A DNA stretch of 64,000 nt from Flavobacterium sp. SUN052 (GTDB taxonomy: Bacteria; Bacteroidota; Bacteroidia; Flavobacteriales; Flavobacteriaceae), in the NCBI RefSeq assembly GCF_028867935.1, contig NZ_JAPQNS010000011.1, positions 124,001 through 188,000 of the forward strand. The letters run 5' to 3'. The notes under the pieces are model-generated. The model searched no databases. It was not told where the DNA came from and saw only the letters and a list, made by a program, of their open reading frames with translations. Shown here piece after piece: positions 57,133 to 64,000 of this stretch. The translations under genes and the position numbers were made by a program. Numbering within the stretch: the first letter of the stretch is position 1; each line of letters starts with the position of its first letter.

Positions 57133-58023
57133 ATGTGTTTGCGCCTTTTCGCCTGCCTGCTTATGACTATATCGCTTGCAACTACCCAAAAGCCCGCTTT
57201 TGATGTAGAAGGTCACCGGGGATGCCGGGGCTTAATGCCCGAAAACACGATTCCGGCCTTTCTGAAAGCATTGGATTTGGGCGTTACAACACTCGAATTA
57301 GATGTAGTTATCAGCCAGGATAAGCAAGTGGTTGTGTCGCATGAGCCATATTTTAATGCGGCTATTACACTGACACCCGAGGGAAAGCCAATCAGTAAAA
57401 AAGACCAAAAGGGCCTGAATCTGTACCAGATGCCTTATGAAACGATCAAACAATATGATGTTGGCAGTCTCGGAAATCCGAATTACCCGGAGCAGCAAAA
57501 AATTAAGGCGTACAAACCTTTACTTTCAGAAGTAATTCGGGAAGCCGAATCATACCGTAAAAAAAAGGGGCTGTCTGCTTTTAGTTATAACATCGAGGTA
57601 AAGAGCGTTCCTTCGGAGTATGGAACATATCAGCCCGAGCCTGCTCCTTTCTCCGATTTGGTACATGCTCAGATAATGGAACAACTGCCGCCTGAACGCG
57701 TTATTATCCAGAGTTTCGATTTCGCTGTGCTGAAGCACTGGAAAGCCCAGATTGATGCTGGGAAGTATCAGAAAGTGAGGCTGGCAGCATTAGTCGAGAA
57801 CCTGCGCAGCGCCGATAAGCAGTTGGAAGAGTTAGGATTTTTACCCGACATTTACAGCCCGTATTTTCGCCTGTTGAGCTCAAAAACGATTTCACGACTT
57901 CATGGAAAAGGAATCAAAGTTGTTCCATGGACCGTGAACAAAGCCGACGATATGAAAAAGTTGATCAGCTGGGGCGTTGATGGGCTGATTACCGATTACC
58001 CCAATAGATACACGAAAGAATAA
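57133..58023 (+). CDS. Glycerophosphodiester phosphodiesterase
   Basis: 296 residues with a signal peptide (about 1-18). Hydrolyses glycerophosphodiesters to glycerol-3-phosphate and an alcohol. The GDPD TIM-barrel starts VEGHRGCRGLMPENTIPAF and LELDVVIS, with catalytic His/Arg/Glu in HRG..PEN and the second His in VSHEPYF. The C-terminal VVPWTVNKADDM and GVDGLITDYPN is typical. The GH3 gene follows 3 bp later in the same orientation. Confidence 0.92.
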   Translation: MCLRLFACLLMTISLATTQKPAFDVEGHRGCRGLMPENTIPAFLKALDLGVTTLELDVVISQDKQVVVSHEPYFNAAITLTPEGKPISKKDQKGLNLYQMPYETIKQYDVGSLGNPNYPEQQKIKAYKPLLSEVIREAESYRKKKGLSAFSYNIEVKSVPSEYGTYQPEPAPFSDLVHAQIMEQLPPERVIIQSFDFAVLKHWKAQIDAGKYQKVRLAALVENLRSADKQLEELGFLPDIYSPYFRLLSSKTISRLHGKGIKVVPWTVNKADDMKKLISWGVDGLITDYPNRYTKE

Positions 58024-58026
58024 TCT

Positions 58027-59574
58027 ATGCACCTGCTAAACACAACTCTGAAATGGCTTCTCAGGCGTCGGTTACTGCGCTTTGAGGCTATGTCAGCGCA
58101 CCCCGGTGCCGTGCAACAGCGTGTATTCAAGCATCTTATTCAACGGGGCCGACGAACTGAATGGGGCAAAAAGCACCAGTTCAGTAGTATTCGGTCGGTA
58201 CGCGATTTTCAGGAACAGGTTCCGGTTTCGACCTACGAAGATCTGTTTCCTTATATCGAACGGACAATGCGGGGCGAAACCAATGTACTCTGGCCATCGC
58301 CTGTTCACTGGTTCTCTAAATCGTCGGGGACAACGAATGCCCGGAGCAAATTTATTCCGGTTTCGCAGGAGTCGTTAGATGAGTGCCATTTGAGAGGGGG
58401 CAAGGATATGATGGCATTGTACATCGCTAACAACCCCGATAGTCAGACATTCACAGGCAAAGGGCTATCGATTGGTGGTAGTATCCATGCAAACCCTTAC
58501 AACAAGCAGGGAGCCTCGGGCGATGTGTCGGCTGTGATCATGAAAAACCTGCCTGCCTGGGCCCAGTTTATCCGCACGCCACCGCTGGAAGTAGCTCTGA
58601 TGAGCGAATGGGAAGACAAGATGGAGCGCATGGCCGAGATAACGTCGCAGGAAAATGTGACCAGTATTCTTGGCGCGCCCACCTGGACACTGGTATTGCT
58701 TGAAAAGATTTTGGCGCGTACGGGTAAGCAGAATATCCTGGAGGTTTGGCCAAACTTTGAGGTATTTATCCACGGTGCGGTAGCGTTTCAGCCTTACCGG
58801 GAGCTGTTTCAAAAACAGATTTTCCCTTCCTCAAACGTTCGCTATTTAGAGGTTTACAATGCCTCCGAGGGCTTCTTTGCCATTCAGGACGACATTCGAC
58901 GAATCGGCGAAATGATGGTTATGCTCGACTACGGGATTTTTTATGAATTTGTACCGATGGACGAGGTCGGAACACGTTCAGCCGATAATCCGCACCCCAA
59001 AGCGTTGACCATTGAGGAAGTGGAAGTAGACAAGAATTACGCTCTTGTCATCTCGACCAATGGCGGTTTGTGGCGATACCAGGTAGGCGATACTGTCCGG
59101 TTTACGTCGTTGTACCCGCACCGGCTCAAAGTCAGTGGCCGCACCAAGCATTTTATTAATGCTTTTGGTGAAGAGGTAATTGTTGAGAACGCCGAAGCGG
59201 CCATTACACGGGCCTGCGAAGCTACCGGAGCCATCATTGCCGATTACACCGCCGGACCCGTTTACATGAGCGAAGGCCAAAATGGGCGGCATGAATGGAT
59301 TATCGAGTTCTCGACTCCACCAGCCAATCAGGGTCGTTTTAATCGCTTGCTGGATGAGACGTTGCGCCAGGTTAACTCCGATTATGATGCCAAACGTTAC
59401 AATGACATGGTGTTGATTGAGCCGTTGATTCATGCCGTACCGCGTGGTACATTTTACGGCTGGATGGCTCAGCGCGGCAAACTCGGCGGGCAGCATAAAG
59501 TGCCCCGACTAGCTAATACGCGGGAATACCTCGATGATATTCTGGGACGACAGTCGCTCTTATCCTCGTACTAG
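58027..59574 (+). CDS. GH3 family acyl-adenylating enzyme
   Basis: 515 residues. The plant GH3 proteins adenylate auxin or jasmonate and couple them to amino acids; bacterial homologues occur, including in Bacteroidota, with unknown substrates. The ATP-binding motif SKSSGTTNARSKFIPVS (about 98-115), the YNASEGFFAIQDD segment and WRYQVGDTVRF (motifs 1-3 of the ANL-like fold) are present. It starts 3 bp after the GDPD gene, so an operon is likely. The 3' end overlaps the flavin reductase gene by 15 bp. Confidence 0.88.
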   Translation: MHLLNTTLKWLLRRRLLRFEAMSAHPGAVQQRVFKHLIQRGRRTEWGKKHQFSSIRSVRDFQEQVPVSTYEDLFPYIERTMRGETNVLWPSPVHWFSKSSGTTNARSKFIPVSQESLDECHLRGGKDMMALYIANNPDSQTFTGKGLSIGGSIHANPYNKQGASGDVSAVIMKNLPAWAQFIRTPPLEVALMSEWEDKMERMAEITSQENVTSILGAPTWTLVLLEKILARTGKQNILEVWPNFEVFIHGAVAFQPYRELFQKQIFPSSNVRYLEVYNASEGFFAIQDDIRRIGEMMVMLDYGIFYEFVPMDEVGTRSADNPHPKALTIEEVEVDKNYALVISTNGGLWRYQVGDTVRFTSLYPHRLKVSGRTKHFINAFGEEVIVENAEAAITRACEATGAIIADYTAGPVYMSEGQNGRHEWIIEFSTPPANQGRFNRLLDETLRQVNSDYDAKRYNDMVLIEPLIHAVPRGTFYGWMAQRGKLGGQHKVPRLANTREYLDDILGRQSLLSSY

Positions 59575-60036
59575 TTTCTTCTCCTTGATAAATGCGTTCG
59601 TCATCACCGGTTTATCAGGGTTCAACACGATCTGTTTTAGGACTTCGCACACGAACAGATCGTGATCACCAGCGTTTATCTCGCTTAAAACGCGGCACTG
59701 AGCATAGCCAACGGCCTCTGTTAAATACGGGCATCCGCGCTCATCCAACGCATACCGTAAATTTTTGAATTTATCCTTACTCCGGCCACTTTGCTGACCC
59801 AGCTTTCGAATCAAGCCCGTTTGATCAATAGCCAGCAGGTTTACGTTCAAAATACCACTTTCGCGCACTAGTTCGATAGTAAAGTCAGGTTGATACAAGG
59901 CCACAACAAGGTGTGTTCCTCCCATGCTGGTTTGCATGACCCAGGTAGCAATATTGGCATTTCGACGACCATCAGCAGTTGCGGTTGTAATTGAATGCAC
60001 GTCGTAATTCTTGTATTTGAGTAATCGTTTCGCCAT
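59560..60036 (-). CDS. Flavin reductase-like domain protein
   Basis: 158 residues. The flavin reductase-like fold is visible: NANIATWVMQTS near the N-terminus, LVVALYQPDFTIELVRESG and VLNVN..LL. These proteins reduce FMN/FAD with NAD(P)H or bind FMN. Specific partner is not apparent. The 3' end overlaps the GH3 gene by 15 bp. Confidence 0.82.
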   Translation of the reverse strand: MAKRLLKYKNYDVHSITTATADGRRNANIATWVMQTSMGGTHLVVALYQPDFTIELVRESGILNVNLLAIDQTGLIRKLGQQSGRSKDKFKNLRYALDERGCPYLTEAVGYAQCRVLSEINAGDHDLFVCEVLKQIVLNPDKPVMTNAFIKEKKLVRG

Positions 60037-60078
60037 TGATTAACGTAGTATCTGATTATGCGGAAATCTACTGTTTTG

Positions 60079-60100
60079 CTTAGCTATTCCATTCGCTAAG
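60079..60100. promoter_or_regulatory. Small inverted repeat upstream of the PIN module
   Basis: CTTAGC (60079-60084) and GCTAAG (60095-60100) form a short inverted repeat with a 10-bp spacer, 66 bp before the antitoxin start. It could be an autoregulatory operator; evidence is weak. Confidence 0.25.
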
Positions 60101-60165
60101 AAGATGTTAGACTACTATCCGTTTTTGTCATGTTTTAGTTATATCTAAAATTTACTCTCACTGTT

Positions 60166-60426
60166 ATGCAAACGACATTCGAACTCAATACCAACGAACT
60201 GAATGAGCAGTTCTTTGAGCGGTTTCGCTATTTCTTCGCCGGGCGTAAGGTGCGCATCGTTGTTGAAGAAGCCGCCACGCCTGACCCCAAGCCCCCACTA
60301 CCCGACCAACGCCAGTGGTTTACTGAAATGGAGGATCTTCAGAAAGCGTTTCCGCCCCAGAAAATTCCGCTGGAGGCTGAAATTAACGCCATGAGCAAGG
60401 GAATGTATGGACGTGCTATCAGTTAA
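60166..60426 (+). CDS. Antitoxin of a PIN-domain module
   Basis: 86 residues. The N-terminal half (TFELNTNELNEQFFERFRYFFAGRKVRIVVEEA) is a strand-helix unit common upstream of Bacteroidota PIN toxins, and the C-terminus (EMEDLQKAFPPQKIPLEAEINAMSKGMYGRAI) looks like the toxin-binding tail. It lies 3 bp before the PIN gene. Function is inferred. Confidence 0.7.
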   Translation: MQTTFELNTNELNEQFFERFRYFFAGRKVRIVVEEAATPDPKPPLPDQRQWFTEMEDLQKAFPPQKIPLEAEINAMSKGMYGRAIS

Positions 60427-60429
60427 CCA

Positions 60430-60834
60430 ATGATCTATTTTTCTACTGACGTTCTGGTTAACTATCACGTTGAGCAAGTGCCGGTTCAACACCAACAGGC
60501 CCGGCATCTGTATCAACAGGCCATTCAACGGGGGCAAGCGTTCATATCGCTGCTCACGCTGAATGAGCTGGTCTTCGTGCTGACTCAACTGCACGTAGAT
60601 GAACACGATATTGCCCTCAAAATAAGCAAATACCAAGATCTAGCCCCTGTTGGGCTAGGGTCAGATCAATTTAAACGGGCTACTCAACTGGCCGAACGAA
60701 TTGGCTTTCAATACATCAGTGATTGTCTGCACACCGCCATTGCTGAGAGTCACTGCCACGAACTCTACACGTACAACCGTCCCGTTTTTACCCGTATTCA
60801 GCAATATAGCCCACTGAATATTGTTTGTTTTTAG
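60430..60834 (+). CDS. PIN-domain toxin with altered active site
   Basis: 134 residues with PIN-domain pattern. The canonical first Asp (FxDTN) position is Ser5 in YFSTDVLVNY, with Asp7 two residues later. Glu46 (LNELVF) and Asp98 (YISDCLHTAIA) are present. The fourth acid is replaced by Asn116 (TYNRPVF). Either Asp7 replaces the usual Asp or the enzyme is weakened. It lies directly after its antitoxin and before the nuoL promoter. Confidence 0.8.
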   Translation: MIYFSTDVLVNYHVEQVPVQHQQARHLYQQAIQRGQAFISLLTLNELVFVLTQLHVDEHDIALKISKYQDLAPVGLGSDQFKRATQLAERIGFQYISDCLHTAIAESHCHELYTYNRPVFTRIQQYSPLNIVCF

Positions 60835-60840
60835 CCAGAG

Positions 60841-60908
60841 AGGGAGAACAGGTGGATGCAGAATAAAAATACGCCTGTACTTCTTTCCTCCTTCCACCTC
60901 TCCTCCCT
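60841..60908. repeat. Inverted repeat, AGGGAGGAGAGGTGGA family
   Basis: Arms 60841-60856 and 60893-60908 pair at 13 of 16 positions. Pyrimidine/purine tracts (CCTCC, AGGGAG) recur. It begins 6 bp after the stop codon of the PIN gene and ends just ahead of the nuoL promoter. Confidence 0.6.
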
Positions 60909-60924
60909 TTCCTCCATTCTTCCC

Positions 60925-60933
60925 TATATTTGC
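60925..60933 (+). promoter_or_regulatory. Bacteroidota-type -7 box for nuoL
   Basis: TATATTTGC is a perfect TAnnTTTGC 21 bp before the ATG at 60955. It shows that translation starts there and not at 60856. It implies that nuoL and nuoM can be transcribed from their own promoter in addition to any operon promoter. Confidence 0.7.
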
Positions 60934-60954
60934 GGGCCAAATCCTTTTGCGTTC

Positions 60955-62871
60955 ATGGACGACCCGCTCGTAACTACCCTCATCGCACTCATTCTGTTGC
61001 TGCCTTTTGCCGGGTTTCTGGGCGTTCGGGTCAGTTCGCAACGGTGGGCGGGTGCGGTAGCCATTGGGTTAACGGGGACTGGGCTTGCCCTGTCGCTTGG
61101 CTTGTTGGGCAGCACATCGGCTCCGGTTGTACCCATTTTGAGCGAATGGCTCCGGGTATCCAACCACTCCTTTTCTGTCGGTTTTCGTTGCGACCGCCCC
61201 TCGGTTATCATACTGGTTCTGGCTCACTTTGTCGCCCTCCTGGTCCAGATTTATTCGCTTTCTTACCTGGAGAACAAAGCCGAGCGACCACGCTATTTTA
61301 GCTATTTACAGCTGTTTCTGGGCGCTATGGCCGGTATTCTGCTGGCCAGCAACCTGATTGTTCTATACGCATTCTGGGAGCTGGTTGGGCTGGCTTCGTA
61401 CCTGCTGATCGGGTTCTGGTATCATAAACCCCAAGCCGCCCGGGCCGCGCAAAAAGCGTTTCTCTACAACCGCGTTGGCGACGTGGGCTTTCTGATTGGT
61501 ATTCTGCTGACATACAAACTGTTTGGTACCCTTGAATTTACCTCGTTGACAAAAGAAGCCCCTACTGTAGTGGGCTTGCTGTTGTTTATGGGATGCATGG
61601 GCAAATCCGCGCAGTTTCCGCTAATTGGCTGGTTGCCCGACGCTATGGAGGGGCCTACCCCCGTTTCGGCTCTGCTCCATGCAGCAACAATGGTGGCCGC
61701 CGGTATCTTTTTACTGGCCCGAATTCATCCGTTGCTCTCACCCAATGCACTTGTTGGAGTAGCTCTTATCGGTACAATTACTGCTCTGTGGGGTGGTTAT
61801 TCGGCTCTGTTTCAGAACGACATCAAGAAAGTACTGGCCTTCTCCACCGTTAGCCAACTGGGGTTAATGGTTGCCGCTATGGGCACCAACAATGTAACGG
61901 GTGGCTTATTCCACTTGCTGACCCATGCCTTTTTCAAAGCTGGTTTATTTTTGGGAGCGGGGGCCGTGATTCACGCCCTGCACACTCAGGATATGCGGCA
62001 AATGGGGGGGCTGCGCCGAATCATGCCCGTTACATTTTGGGCCTACGTCATCTGTGCCGCTTCGTTAGCGGGTGTGCCGTTCCTGTCGGGCTTTTTATCG
62101 AAAGAGAGTATTCTGACTGGAGCATTCGGCTGGGCAAGTGAACAGGCAAACCCGCTGGCTTATGCCATTCCGGTTGCCCTGTTGCTTTCATCTGGGTTAA
62201 CGGCTTTGTACATGGCCCGTCAGATTCGGATGGTGTTTTTGGGTGAACCTCAACATGCCTTTCAGGAGGGAAGCCATATCCACGAGCCAAATCGACTGTT
62301 ACTGGGACCGGTTGTGTTACTGGCCATTTTCTCGGCCTGGTTCTGGTTCGCCCTCAATCCACTCTCGCCACACGGCAGCTGGGTAGAGTCCTGGTTTTCG
62401 GGCCAAACGCTGGGTCATTCTGTAAGCGCGGCAGAAACAACGCATTCAGCCCCCATTCGGCTGGCTCCCCTATCGGTTTTATTGGTGGCTCTCGGTGGCT
62501 GGTTCGGATTACGCCTTCGCGACCCTTCCCCCGACCGGCTAGTGGTGCAAGCATCAATCCACTATGGTTTTCTGGACGAGTTTGTAAATTGGCTTGTCGT
62601 GTTACCCGTTCGGCGGATTGCTCACTGGCTATACCAAACAGATAGCCGGGTGGTCGATGGCGTAGTCAATAACACAGCTGTTGGCACCGTGGTGCTCGCG
62701 CATCTGGCTCATGCTCTGGACCGTTATGGTGTTGATGGAATGGTGAACGGTAGTGCCTGGGTAGCTGGTCGGCTGGGCAAACTTACCCGATCCGTACAAA
62801 GTGGACGCATACAGTCGTACATCACGGCGGCTGTGGTGGGTTTGTTGATTATTATTTGGTTGATATTATGA
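60955..62871 (+). CDS. nuoL: NADH-quinone oxidoreductase subunit L
   Basis: 638 residues with about 15-16 transmembrane segments. NuoL is an antiporter-like proton-pumping subunit of respiratory complex I. ELVGLASYLLIGFWYHK, GWLPDAMEGPTPVSALLHAATMVAAG and LTHAFFKAGLFLGAGAVIHA are the conserved channel segments, with the key Glu in WELVGL and Lys residues. The long C-terminal part is also as in NuoL. The ATG at 60955 is chosen because of the promoter box. It precedes nuoM across an inverted repeat. Confidence 0.95.
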   Translation: MDDPLVTTLIALILLLPFAGFLGVRVSSQRWAGAVAIGLTGTGLALSLGLLGSTSAPVVPILSEWLRVSNHSFSVGFRCDRPSVIILVLAHFVALLVQIYSLSYLENKAERPRYFSYLQLFLGAMAGILLASNLIVLYAFWELVGLASYLLIGFWYHKPQAARAAQKAFLYNRVGDVGFLIGILLTYKLFGTLEFTSLTKEAPTVVGLLLFMGCMGKSAQFPLIGWLPDAMEGPTPVSALLHAATMVAAGIFLLARIHPLLSPNALVGVALIGTITALWGGYSALFQNDIKKVLAFSTVSQLGLMVAAMGTNNVTGGLFHLLTHAFFKAGLFLGAGAVIHALHTQDMRQMGGLRRIMPVTFWAYVICAASLAGVPFLSGFLSKESILTGAFGWASEQANPLAYAIPVALLLSSGLTALYMARQIRMVFLGEPQHAFQEGSHIHEPNRLLLGPVVLLAIFSAWFWFALNPLSPHGSWVESWFSGQTLGHSVSAAETTHSAPIRLAPLSVLLVALGGWFGLRLRDPSPDRLVVQASIHYGFLDEFVNWLVVLPVRRIAHWLYQTDSRVVDGVVNNTAVGTVVLAHLAHALDRYGVDGMVNGSAWVAGRLGKLTRSVQSGRIQSYITAAVVGLLIIIWLIL

Positions 62872-62980
62872 TAGGAACGCGGATTGAACGGATGGAGCGG
62901 ATTAACAATGATTTTTTTGTCTATTGCACAGATTAAAATCCGCATTAATCCGCTCCATCTGTTCAATCCGCGTTCCTATC
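62870..62980. repeat. Long inverted repeat between nuoL and nuoM, GGATGGAGCGGATTAA family, copy 2
   Basis: Arms 62870-62905 and 62945-62980 pair over 36 bp with a single non-identical position that is G-U compatible in RNA. The left arm starts in the nuoL stop codon (62869-62871) and the right arm ends 10 bp before the nuoM ATG (62991). The internal 39-nt loop is AT-rich. Such a strong stem inside an operon could influence transcript stability or nuoM expression. Confidence 0.9.
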
Positions 62981-62990
62981 CCTACACGAT

Positions 62991-64000
62991 ATGCTGCTTT
63001 CACTACTGATATTTTTACCGCTTCTGGGTTCGCTGGCGGTGGCCCTGTTACCTAAATCGCAACAAGGTCAGTTCCGCTGGATCGCGCTGGGCGTCACGGT
63101 AGCTAATCTGCTCGTGAGCGGACTGGTGTACACGGCTTTTGACCAGACCCAGACTGATTACCAGATTGGCCAGCAAGTCGATTGGATTACGCTCTCGCTG
63201 GGTGACCTCGGCTCCGTATCCATTGATTACCTGGTGGGAATCGACGGCATGAGTTTCCCGCTGATTCTGCTAACGGCCGTGGTGATGCTGGTAGGCGTTG
63301 TCTCATCCTGGAACATTCGGGAGCGACAGCGGGCCTATTTTTCGCTCTACCTGTTGTTGACGGGTACAGTAATGGGTTGCTTTCTGGCCCTCGATTTCTT
63401 CCTGTTCTTCCTATTTTTCGAGTTCATGCTGCTGCCCATGTACTTCCTCATTGGGCTGTGGGGAGGGCCACGACGGGAGTATGCCAGTATTAAATTTTTC
63501 CTGTACACGCTTTTCGGCTCCGTACTGATTTTGCTGGTGATGATTGGCTTGTCGATGTCGGTGATGGACCCTGTTAGTACCGCGCTGGCAACTGGCCTTA
63601 TCAACAGTCCCGAACTGGCCGACACGAATGTAATTCGATTGATTCAAGCGCAACTAGCCAACGGACAGATAAACCCTGCCCGGATTGTTCACACATTCGA
63701 TTTTCGGTATCTGGCCGATGGTGGAAATTATCTACCCAGTTCGTTTCTAAGTGTAGCGGGCGAAACGCTTCCGCTCGGTATGCCTGCCCGAATGCTAGCT
63801 TTCTGGGCTGTTTTTCTAGGTTTTGCCATTAAACTCCCCATTGTTCCGGTACATACATGGCTCCCGGATGCGCACGTGGAAGCACCCACCCCTGTGTCGG
63901 TGGTGCTGGCGGGTGTGTTGCTTAAAATCGGTGGGTATGGCTTCCTGCGCATTGCCTGGGGTTTCTTCCCCGATGGCGGTGCTGAATACGCCCGCGTTCT
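62991..64000 (+). CDS. nuoM: NADH-quinone oxidoreductase subunit M, N-terminal part (cut by window edge)
   Basis: The frame starts at ATG 62991 (MLLSLLIFLPLLGSLAVALLPK) and stays open to the window edge (336 codons). About nine transmembrane segments are visible. The NuoM signatures FFEFMLLPMYFLIGLWGG, IKFFLYTLFGS and KLPIVPVHTWLPDAHVEAPTPVS are present, with the conserved Glu in FEFM. It follows nuoL in complex I gene order L-M. The C-terminal part and nuoN would lie beyond the window. Confidence 0.93.
   Translation, partial: MLLSLLIFLPLLGSLAVALLPKSQQGQFRWIALGVTVANLLVSGLVYTAFDQTQTDYQIGQQVDWITLSLGDLGSVSIDYLVGIDGMSFPLILLTAVVMLVGVVSSWNIRERQRAYFSLYLLLTGTVMGCFLALDFFLFFLFFEFMLLPMYFLIGLWGGPRREYASIKFFLYTLFGSVLILLVMIGLSMSVMDPVSTALATGLINSPELADTNVIRLIQAQLANGQINPARIVHTFDFRYLADGGNYLPSSFLSVAGETLPLGMPARMLAFWAVFLGFAIKLPIVPVHTWLPDAHVEAPTPVSVVLAGVLLKIGGYGFLRIAWGFFPDGGAEYARV

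Noticed and set aside
60856..60954. Longer N-terminus of NuoL starting at 60856
   Set aside because: The extension covers the inverted repeat and the promoter box and is not like NuoL.

Overview
The window looks like a chromosomal segment of a member of the Bacteroidota, most likely order Cytophagales and close to Spirosoma. Evidence seen in the sequence: secreted proteins with type IX secretion (T9SS) C-terminal sorting domains, Bacteroidota-type promoter boxes (TAnnTTTG, often continued by C) upstream of many genes, an atpD-atpC pair split from the rest of the ATP synthase genes, a DUF2480 gene, and near-balanced base composition. The genus is an inference. There is no rRNA, prophage, transposase or CRISPR array; most genes are housekeeping or envelope genes.

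Layout. 1-6.2 kb (minus strand): an S9 peptidase cut by the window edge, a PBP4-type carboxypeptidase, a secreted zinc metalloprotease and msrB. 6.3-12.6 kb (plus): recQ, an outer-membrane barrel protein, a polyprenyl diphosphate synthase, a rhomboid protease, a membrane LytTR regulator and a small membrane protein. 12.7-18.1 kb: atpD-atpC (minus), malQ (plus), a TumE/TumA-like toxin-antitoxin pair and an SPFH protein. 18.2-28.5 kb: a PIN toxin module, a large membrane-TPR protein, an unknown protein, an ABC ATPase, an AraC regulator with an ABC efflux operon, and an SGNH hydrolase. 28.6-33.7 kb: an APC permease, a sugar-alcohol-type dehydrogenase, an orphan McrB-like AAA+ GTPase and a lipoprotein. 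34-45.7 kb: a giant Ig-repeat T9SS protein, tadA, superoxide dismutase, DUF2480, rnhB, a BatA/BatD-like pair, a small NTF2-like secreted protein and pbpC. 45.7-54 kb: a beta-CASP nuclease, tRNA-Leu(CAG), an ATP-grasp enzyme, a RelE-type module, uvrA, smpB, a structured RNA candidate and an OmpH-like protein. 54-64 kb: a penicillin acylase, a glycerophosphodiesterase, a GH3-family enzyme, a flavin reductase, a PIN module, nuoL and the start of nuoM.

The most unusual feature is not a gene. Many intergenic spacers are filled by long imperfect inverted repeats built from short phrases repeated within each arm. At least eight unrelated sequence families occur, and many begin or end exactly at the stop codon of the flanking gene. 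One 36-bp stem lies between nuoL and nuoM, another element fills the atpD-atpC spacer, and in two cases a repeat arm is read as protein (PbpC N-terminus, McrB-like C-terminus).

Other points: two 55-60-nt hairpins with a perfect 7-bp loop-loop complementarity beside smpB; a 12-bp sequence shared by the spacers upstream and downstream of the AraC regulator; four toxin-antitoxin modules, one with an altered PIN active site; and several convergent gene pairs whose 3' ends overlap or touch.
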